64,000 nucleotides of DNA from Mycolicibacterium parafortuitum (GTDB lineage Bacteria > Actinomycetota > Actinomycetes > Mycobacteriales > Mycobacteriaceae): positions 62,001 to 126,000 of the forward strand of contig NZ_MVID01000007.1 in assembly GCF_002086815.1 (NCBI RefSeq), written 5' to 3'. Below the pieces are notes generated by a model. The model searched no databases and was not told where the DNA came from. It saw only the letters and a list, made by a program, of their open reading frames with translations. The position numbers were made by a program, and so were the translations under genes. Below, piece after piece: positions 8,339 through 16,474 of the stretch (position 1 is the first letter of the stretch; each line of letters opens with the position of its first letter).

Positions 8339-9532
8339 TTAGCGATGTTGTTCGCGGGTGACGACCGAGACGAACGACACGCAGCCGCCCGGACGGCCGC
8401 CGAGGTTGTGGGTCAGCGCGGTGTGCGGGTCGGACAGTTGGCGTTCCCCGGCCTGGCCACGGAACTGCAGCCACGCCTCGTAGAGCATCCGCAGCCCACT
8501 GGCGCCGACCGGATGACCGAAGCTCTTCAGACCGCCGTCCGGGTTCACCGGAAGTGCTCCGTCACTGTCGAATTCGCCCGCCAGCACGTCCTTGACGGCC
8601 CGCCCGGGCTCGGTGAACCCGAGATCCTCCATCAGCACGATCTCGGTCGGGGTGAAGCAGTCGTGCACCTCGGCCAGCGACAGCTGGGTCCGGGGATCGT
8701 CGATGCCCGCCTGCGCGTAGGCGTCCTTGGCCGAGCGCACCACCTCGGGGAAGGTGGTGTAGTCGTACCCGGGATCGAGGGCTCCGCGTCCCGACGCCGC
8801 GACCAGTGACAGCGCCGAGACGTACATCGGGTTGTCGGTGTACTCGTGGGCTCGGTCGGCCGGAACGATCAGGGCGCACGCGGCGCCGTCGGAGACGCCG
8901 GAACAGTCGAATACCCCGAGGCGGCCCGCGACCCTCGCGGCGTTGCCGATCGTCTCCTTGGCCACCGGGGAGCGGAACTGTGCCTTCGGATTCCGTGCTC
9001 CGTTGGCGTGGTTCTTCCACGCCACGTGCGTCATCGCCGCGCGCATCTCGTCGGGGTCCGTGCCGTACTTCGCGCAGTACGCCGGGTCCAGCAGCGAGAA
9101 CGCCGCCGGCGCGGTCATCGAGATCTCCGGTGCCGTGCCGTCTCCGGGCGGATCCTGGCGCAACAGCCCGGAGAACCCGGAGTCCTTGAGCTTCTCCACC
9201 CCGACCGCCATCGCGACGTCGTAGGCCCCTGCCGCCACCGCGTAGCACGCGTTGCGGAACGCCTCGGATCCACTGGCACACATGTTCTCCACACGCGTGA
9301 CCGGCTTGTCGTCGGAGCCCAGCGCGCGGCTCAGCGTGAGACCGGACATACCGGAACTCAGGGTGCCGAGCCAGTAGGCGTCCACATCGTCGCGGGTGAC
9401 CCCCGCCGACGTCAGGCACTCGGTGTAGGCCTCCAGCACCAGGTCCTCGGTGGATGCGTCCCACCGCTCCCCGAACCGGCTGCAGCCCATGCCGACAACC
9501 GCGACCCGGCCGGCGATGCCGTTACTGGCCAT
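8339..9532 (-). CDS. Thiolase of the SCP-x/archaeal acetyl-CoA C-acyltransferase type
   Basis: 397 residues. The nucleophilic Cys85 lies in VENMCASGSEA. The second conserved motif is HDCFTPTE and the His motif is KSFGHPVGASGLRM, so all catalytic groups appear present. HDCFT and the absence of the FadA C-terminal CxG loop place it with SCP-x-like and archaeal thiolases, which pair with DUF35 proteins. I start at ATG 9532, which overlaps the upstream HMGCS-DUF35 gene by 11 bp; the longer open frame upstream is only a shadow of that gene. It would cleave a ketoacyl-CoA, probably as a complex with its upstream partner. Confidence 0.88.
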   Translation of the reverse strand: MASNGIAGRVAVVGMGCSRFGERWDASTEDLVLEAYTECLTSAGVTRDDVDAYWLGTLSSGMSGLTLSRALGSDDKPVTRVENMCASGSEAFRNACYAVAAGAYDVAMAVGVEKLKDSGFSGLLRQDPPGDGTAPEISMTAPAAFSLLDPAYCAKYGTDPDEMRAAMTHVAWKNHANGARNPKAQFRSPVAKETIGNAARVAGRLGVFDCSGVSDGAACALIVPADRAHEYTDNPMYVSALSLVAASGRGALDPGYDYTTFPEVVRSAKDAYAQAGIDDPRTQLSLAEVHDCFTPTEIVLMEDLGFTEPGRAVKDVLAGEFDSDGALPVNPDGGLKSFGHPVGASGLRMLYEAWLQFRGQAGERQLSDPHTALTHNLGGRPGGCVSFVSVVTREQHR

Positions 9533-10862
9533 GGATTTGCACCGCCTTCCAGAAGTAGTCGTGCACATCGCCGGCGGTGAACAGCCGCCGGAAGCTGAAG
9601 CGCACGCGAGCCCCGACCCGCAGCGCGTCCTGGTCGGCGTCGGCCACCTCCACCGTGCACCGGCCACCCCCGTCGACGTCGACGACGGCCTGCACCATCG
9701 GCGGCGACGGCGAATAGGCCAGCCGGTCGACGGTGTAGGTGACGACGGTGCCTTCCCGCGCGGCGATCGGCACCGAATCCATGTCGTCGGCCACCGCACA
9801 CCCGCGGCACACCCGTGCGGGCGGAAGATGGACGAAACCACATCGGCGGCAGCGTGTTCCGGTGAGGCCGAACTTCCAGGCCGCGGCCCGCGACGACGGT
9901 GGGGCCGCGACGCGGTCCGGTTCGGGACGCCGCGGTGGTTCCATCTCGACCAGTCCGCGCCAGGACAGATAGGTCAGCGGCGGCACCGGGCGACCGCCTT
10001 CGAGCTGGATGGCCAGCGGTGTAGGTTGGCGGGCTGCCGGCAGCGCGGCGGTGGTGCGCAACACCAGGGCGTCGCAACCGTCGGTGGCCGACAGCACCAG
10101 GATGGTGTCCCCCGGGTCGGCGACGTCGAGGACGCCGGTCAGCGCGATCGCCGCGTCGGCCGCGCCGCTGAACCCGACCGGTGAGGTCACCGTCGACTTC
10201 TGGCCTTTGACCAGGGAGCCGGCCCGCTTGAGCACCGCCGAGTTCGGACAGGCCAGCACGACGTGGTCGGCATCGGCGAGACCTGCCGTGTCCAGGGCGT
10301 CGGCCGCCGTGGAACGGATCAGCGGGCTGTACCGCTCGAAGCCGAAACGCTCCTCCCACTGCTGCCCGGTCACCGAACCCGGTGCCCGCCAACGGTCCAG
10401 GAACTCTGCGGTGCGCGACGCCGTGCCGAGCACCTCGGCGATCGGCTCCCCGTCGCCGAACGCCAGCGCCGCGGCGCCGTCGCCGCCCAGCTTCTCATCG
10501 GCCGAACCCGGTCGGCCGACCCGCACGTCGGCGGCCACCGCGAGGCCACCGGACCGCGCGGCCAGCAGGATCGCGGCGAACCCGCTGCGGCCGGTGCCGC
10601 AGAAGTCCGCCGCCAGAACCTGTTCGGGCAGACCGAGCGCGGCGTGGATCGCGGTGGCGTTGGTCTTGTCGGCGTAGGCGGGGCTGCTGGTCGCGAACAG
10701 CACAGCGCCGGGGTCAAATCCCGGGGGCAGTGCTGCGTGCGCCGCGGCGACCGCCATCGTGGTGGAGTCCTCGTCGTAACCGGCCACCACCCGCCGGCCC
10801 AGCCGGTGCGAGGGCACGTAGGTGGCGTAGCCGAGCAGGCCCTTGCTCACGGCACTGCTCAT
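9522..10862 (-). CDS. HMG-CoA synthase-like domain fused to DUF35 zinc-ribbon/OB-fold
   Basis: 446 residues in two parts. Residues 1 to about 275 resemble 3-hydroxy-3-methylglutaryl-CoA synthase/KAS III, with the nucleophile Cys88 in AADFCGTGRSG. The His normally found in the FH-x-P motif seems to be missing (the aligned stretch reads LACPNSAVLK). Residues about 330-446 are a DUF35 domain: a zinc ribbon with Cys338, 341, 352 and 355, then an OB fold. In archaea thiolase, DUF35 and HMG-CoA synthase are separate proteins in one complex; here two are fused and sit next to an archaeal-type thiolase. Start ATG at 10862 overlaps the preceding stop (ATGA). Confidence 0.85.
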   Translation of the reverse strand: MSSAVSKGLLGYATYVPSHRLGRRVVAGYDEDSTTMAVAAAHAALPPGFDPGAVLFATSSPAYADKTNATAIHAALGLPEQVLAADFCGTGRSGFAAILLAARSGGLAVAADVRVGRPGSADEKLGGDGAAALAFGDGEPIAEVLGTASRTAEFLDRWRAPGSVTGQQWEERFGFERYSPLIRSTAADALDTAGLADADHVVLACPNSAVLKRAGSLVKGQKSTVTSPVGFSGAADAAIALTGVLDVADPGDTILVLSATDGCDALVLRTTAALPAARQPTPLAIQLEGGRPVPPLTYLSWRGLVEMEPPRRPEPDRVAAPPSSRAAAWKFGLTGTRCRRCGFVHLPPARVCRGCAVADDMDSVPIAAREGTVVTYTVDRLAYSPSPPMVQAVVDVDGGGRCTVEVADADQDALRVGARVRFSFRRLFTAGDVHDYFWKAVQIHGQ

Positions 10863-12067
10863 GACACGCCCCGGAACAGCGCGGCGATCCCCTGCCCGCC
10901 GCCGATGCACATCGTCTCCAGGGCCAGGCCGCCACCGCGTCGCCGCAACTCGTGCAGCATCGTGTTCAGGATCCGCACCCCGGTGGCGCCGATCGGATGC
11001 CCCAGCGAGATGCCGGACCCGTTGACGTTGAGCCGCTCGTCGACGTCCGTCAATGAGACGCCCCACCCCGACAGCACCGCGAGGACCTGCACCGCGAACG
11101 CCTCGTTGATCTCGATCAGACTGAGGTCGTCGAACCCGAAACCCGTTCTGGCCAAGAGCTTCTGCGCCGCGGTGACCGGTCCGATGCCCATGTGGGACGG
11201 TTCGCAGCCGGTGGCGGCCCAGCCCTCGAAGAAGCCCAGCGGTTCCAGCCCGAGGTCGTCGAGACGATCCTCGGCGACCACCAGGCACGCGGCGGCCGCA
11301 TCGTTCTGCTGACTCGAGTTACCCGCGGTGACGGTGCCGCCGGCCATCACGGTGCGCAGACCCGACAGTGTTTCGGTGTCGGTGTTCGGCCGCACCCCTT
11401 CGTCGGTGTCGAAGACGGTCGGTTCGCCGCGGCGCTGCGGCACCTCGACGGGCACGATCTCGTCGGCGAACACCCCGGCCTGCTGGGCGGCGGCGGCGCG
11501 CCGGTGGCTGCGCACCGCGAACTCGTCGGCGGCCTCGCGGCTGATGCCGTAGTCCTTCGCGAGATTCTCGGCGGTCTCGATCATTCCGCTGATCTTCCCG
11601 AAACGCCACGCGGGCTGCGACATCTCACGGCCACGGTCCAGTCGGTCGTAGAGCGTCTGGTTGCCGGCGCGGGCGCCCCACCGCGCGGTGGTGGTGTAGT
11701 GCTCGATGTTGCTCATCGACTCGACGCCACCGGCCAGCACCACGTCGGCGGCGCCGGTCTGCACGGTCATCGCCGCGGTGATCACCGCCTGCAGCCCGCC
11801 GCCGCAGCGCCGGTCGATCTGCAACCCGGGCACCGTGATCGGCAGCCCCGCGTGCAGCGCCACCCACCGCCCGATGCACGGGGCCTCGGAGTTGGCGTAG
11901 GACTGGGCGAACACCACGTCCTCGATGCGGTCGGGTTCGACGGCGCTGCGTTCCACCACGGCCTTGACCACCTGCGCGGCCAGGTCCTCGGCCCGCAGCG
12001 GGCGCAACGCGCCACCGAAGGTGCCGACCGCGGTGCGCAGCGGTGCGACGATCGCGGCCCGCCTCAC
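10859..12067 (-). CDS. Acetyl-CoA C-acetyltransferase (FadA-type thiolase)
   Basis: 402 residues. It has the full set of class II thiolase motifs: Cys88 in QIDRRCGGGLQA, GGVESMSN, INEAFAVQVL, NGSGISLGHPIGATG and the C-terminal CIGGGQG with the second catalytic Cys. It would perform the thiolytic cleavage of a 3-ketoacyl-CoA. The GTG start at 12067 overlaps the stop of the 88-residue protein gene (GTGA); a 24-codon upstream extension lacks conservation. This operon thus encodes two quite different thiolases, which suggests two cleavage steps. Confidence 0.92.
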   Translation of the reverse strand: MRRAAIVAPLRTAVGTFGGALRPLRAEDLAAQVVKAVVERSAVEPDRIEDVVFAQSYANSEAPCIGRWVALHAGLPITVPGLQIDRRCGGGLQAVITAAMTVQTGAADVVLAGGVESMSNIEHYTTTARWGARAGNQTLYDRLDRGREMSQPAWRFGKISGMIETAENLAKDYGISREAADEFAVRSHRRAAAAQQAGVFADEIVPVEVPQRRGEPTVFDTDEGVRPNTDTETLSGLRTVMAGGTVTAGNSSQQNDAAAACLVVAEDRLDDLGLEPLGFFEGWAATGCEPSHMGIGPVTAAQKLLARTGFGFDDLSLIEINEAFAVQVLAVLSGWGVSLTDVDERLNVNGSGISLGHPIGATGVRILNTMLHELRRRGGGLALETMCIGGGQGIAALFRGVS

Positions 12068-12330
12068 GATTCCCCCTCCCCCCGCCAGCGGTCCGCCGAC
12101 GGATCCAGCAGCGCATCCAGCCGTTCCGGGGGCAGCCACACGATGGTCTCCAGTTCCAGTGCGTCGAGGAATCGCACCCGCCCGGTACGCAGGTCCTCCA
12201 GCCGCAGCCGCGGCGAGTTGCCCTCCACGTCGAAGGTCACGGACACCTCGGCGAATTCGCTGCCGATGAGCGGTCCGTGCGTGGGGTCCAGGTGAATGCC
12301 CATGTCCTGCCCGACGCTGTCCTGGCTCAA
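12064..12330 (-). CDS. Small conserved protein between Rieske beta subunit and thiolase
   Basis: 88 residues, no transmembrane segment and no cysteine. The sequence is acidic and beta-rich by appearance (SEFAEVSVTFDVEG, LRLEDLRTGRVRFLD, then a W-L-P-P-E-R-L stretch). It overlaps the beta-subunit gene by 4 bp (ATGA) and the thiolase gene by 4 bp (GTGA). Tight coupling on both sides argues it is a real gene serving the same pathway. Small proteins at this place beside mycobacterial Rieske oxygenases have been labelled dihydrodiol dehydrogenase in annotations, but at 88 residues without a nucleotide-binding motif that function is not supported. Function unknown. Confidence 0.65.
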   Translation of the reverse strand: MSQDSVGQDMGIHLDPTHGPLIGSEFAEVSVTFDVEGNSPRLRLEDLRTGRVRFLDALELETIVWLPPERLDALLDPSADRWRGEGES

Positions 12331-12854
12331 ATCAGGAAACCCAGCGTCGGGACCGGCTTGTCGTTGTCGACCAGGACGACCTTCTTGTAGGCCAGCCGCA
12401 GTCGGTCGCCCTCACGACGCAACCGGTAGGTGGTCCTGCCGCCCCAGATCTCGTTGCCCCGGGCCCGCGACTCCAGCACCAGGAAGTTCGCGCCGATCTC
12501 CAGGTCGACACCCCCGCCGGCGTTGGGCCGGCCCCCCAGGAACTCGATGTTGGTGATCAGCCTGCGCAGATTGGACGGCGGGGCCTGCGCGTACCGGCGG
12601 CCGGTGCGGACCTGTTTCAGGCGGGTGGAGATGCGGCTGCGGTTGTCGAAGATGATCGACATCTGCCGGTTCGGGTCGATGTCCGCGCCACCGGCAGGCA
12701 CCCAGTACAGCGCGTCGTCGGTCCACAGCGCTTCCCAGGCGTCGTAGTCGTTCTCGTCGGCGTAGCGCGCCTCGCGGAACAGGAACTGCTCGACCTCGTA
12801 GCGGTCGAATTCCTCGGGTACGGGAATCAGGTCGGTGCTCGTCGCGGCGGTCAC
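12327..12854 (-). CDS. Aromatic-ring-hydroxylating dioxygenase, beta (small) subunit
   Basis: 175 residues of the SnoaL_4/ring-hydroxylating beta fold: VEQFLFREARYADENDYDAWEALW near the N-terminus, then the DIDPNRQMSIIFDNRSRISTR region with the conserved Asp/Arg-rich helix, and the final strand LAYKKVVLVDNDKPVP. The beta subunit gives structural support to the alpha3beta3 hexamer. The GTG start at 12854 overlaps the alpha-subunit stop (GTGA), fixing both partners in one translational unit. Confidence 0.9.
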   Translation of the reverse strand: MTAATSTDLIPVPEEFDRYEVEQFLFREARYADENDYDAWEALWTDDALYWVPAGGADIDPNRQMSIIFDNRSRISTRLKQVRTGRRYAQAPPSNLRRLITNIEFLGGRPNAGGGVDLEIGANFLVLESRARGNEIWGGRTTYRLRREGDRLRLAYKKVVLVDNDKPVPTLGFLI

Positions 12855-14101
12855 GGCGTCTCCATCAGCTTCTTGTACTGCGACCAGAACGCACGCATTC
12901 CGGTCTCGTCCGTGGCGGTGCCCACGGGATGTCCTCGCTCGTCGGTGGTTTCGCGGTTCAGGCCGCGACGGATATCGAGCCATTCGGGGTTGCGGGCCTC
13001 CAGCCCCTGCTGGTTGCGTTCGTACATCTCGGTGTCGTCGGCCAGCAGCATGCCCGCAGGCCCGACCGATCCGATGCACTGGGAAACCATGCGCCGGTTC
13101 AGCTCTGGCGCACCGGCGAGCTGCACCGCGGTCGCGTACTGCACGCATTCGTTGACCGCGACGGGCTGGATGTTGAACACCTGGATCTCGGCGATGAACA
13201 GGTTCGGGAAGATCATCACGTGAGGTGCTCCCTCGATGAGGATCCGCTCCGCGTCGTCGCCGTAGGTGGCGCGCATCGCGGCGACATAGTCGGGCACCCG
13301 CGATTCGGTGGTGCCGAACCAGCGCATCGGCGTGGCGTGCTTGCGGAACTCCGGACGCAGGTCGTTCTCGCTGTGGCCGTTGCCGAGGTCGCGGGTGACC
13401 GCGGTCGACGAGTCGCTGTAGAGCGGACCGATGGTGCTGCCGGTCACCCCGAAGATGGAGCCGTGCACGAACTGCGGGTGATATCCGTCGGTTTCGTTCT
13501 CGGCCGGGATCTTCCAGTTCGAGCGGGACCGGTGTTGCAGCCAGCCGGCGTTCAACTCGACCCTGCCCTCGGGCGAGAGCCGGGTCAACCGGTCGATCTC
13601 CCCGGCCGCGTCGCCGAGATGCTCGACCAGGCTGGGGCCGTCGGCGGCGAAACTGCCGAAGACGAACCCGCCGTAGGTGTCCATCCGCGGCACCCGGCCC
13701 ATCGGCAGGTCGAGCTTGCGATCGCCGTAGCCCTTGAAGAACGGGAACCCGATCAGGTCGCCGTTGTTGCGGAAGGTCCAGCCGTGATACGGGCAGCGGA
13801 ACGTCCCGGAGTTGCCCTTCGCGTCGTCGCACACCTGGTTGCCCCGGTGCGCGCACCGGTTGAGCAGCAGGTGGAGCTGCCCGTCGCGGTCGCGGGTCAT
13901 GATGATGTCCTGCGTCCCGAGCTTCTTGCGGACGTAATCGCCTGCCCGGGCGACCTCACTCTCGTGCCCGACGAAAACCCATGTGCGATACCAGATCTTC
14001 TCCAGTTCCTCGGCGAAGATCGACGGATCGGTGTAGAGGGAGCCGTGCACCCGATCATGCTGGATCAGCCGGTCGTAGCGGCTTCCGATGACCGATGTCA
14101 T
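12851..14101 (-). CDS. Rieske non-heme iron dioxygenase, alpha (catalytic) subunit
   Basis: 416 residues. The Rieske [2Fe-2S] ligands are Cys83, His85, Cys103 and His106 (C-x-H-x17-C-x2-H). The mononuclear iron site shows Asp205, His208 and His213 (D-x2-H-x4-H), where the Asp is the electron bridge. Length and the short loop after the Rieske domain resemble oxygenases for aromatic acids (benzoate/cumate/toluate groups), so the substrate may be an aromatic acid or its CoA ester. No ferredoxin or reductase gene is nearby, so electrons must come from proteins encoded elsewhere. ATG at 14101 overlaps the preceding stop as ATGA. Confidence 0.93.
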   Translation of the reverse strand: MTSVIGSRYDRLIQHDRVHGSLYTDPSIFAEELEKIWYRTWVFVGHESEVARAGDYVRKKLGTQDIIMTRDRDGQLHLLLNRCAHRGNQVCDDAKGNSGTFRCPYHGWTFRNNGDLIGFPFFKGYGDRKLDLPMGRVPRMDTYGGFVFGSFAADGPSLVEHLGDAAGEIDRLTRLSPEGRVELNAGWLQHRSRSNWKIPAENETDGYHPQFVHGSIFGVTGSTIGPLYSDSSTAVTRDLGNGHSENDLRPEFRKHATPMRWFGTTESRVPDYVAAMRATYGDDAERILIEGAPHVMIFPNLFIAEIQVFNIQPVAVNECVQYATAVQLAGAPELNRRMVSQCIGSVGPAGMLLADDTEMYERNQQGLEARNPEWLDIRRGLNRETTDERGHPVGTATDETGMRAFWSQYKKLMETP

Positions 14102-14910
14102 GAGCGACCTCCTTGGGTTTGTCCGAACACGGGTCGACGCTTCTCGCGGTAGGCGGCGACCCCTTCGGCGAAGTCGTCGCTGCCGAACAGCTCGGCCTGG
14201 TAGGCGGCCTCGCGGCTGAGCACGCCGTACGGATGCAGGGTCGGCGCCTCCGCGAGCATCGTCTTGATCACGCCGAGAGCCGCCGGTGGCTTGACCGCCA
14301 GCCGCTCGGCGTCGGCCAGCGCGGCGTCCAGCGCCGCTCCGGGTTCGGCGAGCGCGTCGACGAGTCCCCAGTCGAACGCCTGCCGGGCGTCCACCGGGGT
14401 GCCGAGGGTCAGCATCTGCCGTGCCCGCGGAATCCCGATCCGGCGGGGCAGGGACGCGAACACCCCCATGTCGCCGGCGAGCCCGACGTTGGTGAAGGTG
14501 GTCGCGAATCGGGCGTCGGCGGCGGCCACCACACGATCGCACGCTGCGGCCAGCGACGTGCCCGCGCCGTAGGCGGCGCCCTCGACAGCGGCCAGCACCG
14601 GCTTTGGGGTCGACCAGATGGCCCGGATGACGGCCTGCGCCGACTCGGCACGCTCGGTGGCCGCGTCGCGGTCCATCCGCTGCATCGTGGCGATGTCGCC
14701 GCCCGAGCAGAACACCGAGCCCGCACCGGTGAGCACGATGGCTCGCACCGCGGTGTCGGCGTCGGCAGTGTCGATGGCCTCGCGCAGGGCGAGTCGCAGC
14801 GGGATGTCGATCGCGTTGCGCACGTCCGGACGGTTCAGCGTGATGATCCGGACCGCACCGCGGTCGTCGGTGAGAATGACCGCACCGCGGTCGTCGGCCA
14901 CGATGCTCAT
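14098..14910 (-). CDS. Crotonase-family protein (enoyl-CoA hydratase/isomerase)
   Basis: 270 residues. N-terminal IITLNRPDVRNAID, oxyanion-hole segments GSVFCSGGDIATM and GAAYGAGTSLAAACD, and an Asp in VGLAGDMGVFASLPR at the position used by PaaG-type isomerases. The C-terminal YREKRRPVF is the usual family ending. Its C-terminus overlaps the Rieske alpha start and its start overlaps the next crotonase (both ATGA). Likely an isomerase, ring-opening hydrolase or hydratase acting on the oxygenated CoA ester; the exact reaction cannot be read from sequence. Confidence 0.88.
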   Translation of the reverse strand: MSIVADDRGAVILTDDRGAVRIITLNRPDVRNAIDIPLRLALREAIDTADADTAVRAIVLTGAGSVFCSGGDIATMQRMDRDAATERAESAQAVIRAIWSTPKPVLAAVEGAAYGAGTSLAAACDRVVAAADARFATTFTNVGLAGDMGVFASLPRRIGIPRARQMLTLGTPVDARQAFDWGLVDALAEPGAALDAALADAERLAVKPPAALGVIKTMLAEAPTLHPYGVLSREAAYQAELFGSDDFAEGVAAYREKRRPVFGQTQGGRS

Positions 14911-15710
14911 TTGCCGGTGTACCTCGGCGGGCGGCGCTCGATGACCGCGCGCAGACCTTCCAGCGCGTCGGCGGTGCCGGACAGTTCGGACACCGTGCGG
15001 GACTCCTCGGCGAGCCGGGCCTCCACCGGGGCACCCAGGCCGGTCCAGACCAGCCGCTTGGTCGCCGACAACGCCAACGTCGGCATGGCCGCCAGCTGCG
15101 TCGCGATCTCGTCGGCGCGGGCGCTGAACTGCTCGTCGTCGACGACCTCGGTGATCAGGCCGATGCTCGCGGCCTCCTCGGCGCCCAGCGTCGGGTTGGT
15201 CAGCAGGATGCGGAGCGCGTGCCGCAATCCCACCAACTGCGTCAGCGTCACCGACGACCCGCCGTCGGGGGCCATCCCGACGCGCACCGCACCGGAGAAG
15301 AACTTGGCCGAACGCGCGGCGACCACGATGTCGGACGCGCACACCAGGCCCAGTCCGCCCCCTCCCGCGGCGAACCCCTGCACCGAGGTGACCACCGGCA
15401 CCCGCAGCTGGATGAGCGCCGCGGTGGCCAGCTGCAGCCACGCGGTCGCCTCCCGCAGGTAATCCGGCAGGGCCTCACCCTTGGACTCGAACGTGTGAAT
15501 GTCGCCGCCCGCACAGAAGTTCCGGCCCGCACCGGACAACCGGACCACCTTCACCGCCGGGTCGGCGTGGCAGCGCAGCACCGCCTCGTGCAGCGCCTTG
15601 AGCGTCTCGACGTTGAGCCCGTTGGAGATGTCGGGCCGGTTGAGGTGCAGCCGCGCGATGCCGGCGTCATCGACGTCGAGCAGCACGTGGGTATCGATAC
15701 CGGTGGTCAT
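14907..15710 (-). CDS. Crotonase-family protein (PaaG-like)
   Basis: 267 residues. Core motifs: LHLNRPDISNGLN, GRNFCAGGDIHTFE, GFAAGGGGLGLVCASD and VGMAPDGGSSVTLTQLVG. The Asp of APDGG corresponds to the catalytic Asp of epoxyphenylacetyl-CoA isomerase-type crotonases, while the usual second Glu is absent. It ends in RRPPRYTGK. Coupled by 4-bp overlaps to the crotonase genes on both sides; together with them it forms a set of three dissimilar crotonases rather than recent duplicates. Confidence 0.87.
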   Translation of the reverse strand: MTTGIDTHVLLDVDDAGIARLHLNRPDISNGLNVETLKALHEAVLRCHADPAVKVVRLSGAGRNFCAGGDIHTFESKGEALPDYLREATAWLQLATAALIQLRVPVVTSVQGFAAGGGGLGLVCASDIVVAARSAKFFSGAVRVGMAPDGGSSVTLTQLVGLRHALRILLTNPTLGAEEAASIGLITEVVDDEQFSARADEIATQLAAMPTLALSATKRLVWTGLGAPVEARLAEESRTVSELSGTADALEGLRAVIERRPPRYTGK

Positions 15711-16474
15711 GCGCGGGCCTCCCTGGATTCGAACGCGGCGGCGGCGTCCGCGCCGTCTCCGATGATGTGACGGACGACCGCATCCGTCTCGTTGGTCAGT
15801 GCCTGGTCGAGTGTGGCGCGTAATCCGTTGTCCACCAGTCGTTTGATTGTGGTGGTGGAGCGGCGGCTGCGGCCGGCAAGCGCGCCGAGGAACGCCTCGA
15901 CGTCGGCGTCGAAGGTCTCCGGAGGAAACGACCGGTACGCCAGACCGAGAGCAACGGCGTCGCGCCCGCTCAGCCGGTCACCCGAGAGCAGCAGACCCAT
16001 CGCCTGCTGGCGTCCGACGAGGCGGGGCAGCCGGGCGGTGCTTCCGCCGCCGGGAATCATTCCGAACCGGACGTGGTTGTCGGCGATCCGCGCGGTGTCG
16101 CTGACCAGCACGATGTCGGCGGCCTGCAGGAACTCGAACCCCCCGGCCGCCGCGGCCCCCTCGACTACGGCCACCACGGGCACCGCGACGCCCGCGACGC
16201 TGTCACACGCCGCACGGAACGTGGTGAACAACCCCTCCAGCGCCTCCGGCCCCTGCGCTCGCAGCCGCTCGACCTCGTCGAAATCGCCTCCGGCGCAAAA
16301 ATTTCCACCAGCTCCACGCACGACGATGACGTTCACGGCCTCGTCACGGCCCAGCAGGCGCAGGGCCTCGGTCAGTTCGGCGGCCAGGCCGACCGTGATC
16401 GAGTTCATCTTGTCGGGCCGGTTCAGGGTGATCCGGCCGATCGGGCCGTCGGCCACCGCCTGCACGGCACTCAC
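15707..16474 (-). CDS. Crotonase-family enoyl-CoA hydratase/isomerase
   Basis: 255 residues: GRITLNRPDKMNSI, GGNFCAGGDFDEVE, GAAAAGGFEFLQAAD and VRFGMIPGGGSTARLPRLVG. Here the loop is IPGGGST instead of the Asp-containing version in the adjacent crotonases, so this member is closer to a classical hydratase or isomerase. It overlaps the SDR gene upstream and the next crotonase downstream by 4 bp each. Confidence 0.87.
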   Translation of the reverse strand: MSAVQAVADGPIGRITLNRPDKMNSITVGLAAELTEALRLLGRDEAVNVIVVRGAGGNFCAGGDFDEVERLRAQGPEALEGLFTTFRAACDSVAGVAVPVVAVVEGAAAAGGFEFLQAADIVLVSDTARIADNHVRFGMIPGGGSTARLPRLVGRQQAMGLLLSGDRLSGRDAVALGLAYRSFPPETFDADVEAFLGALAGRSRRSTTTIKRLVDNGLRATLDQALTNETDAVVRHIIGDGADAAAAFESREARA

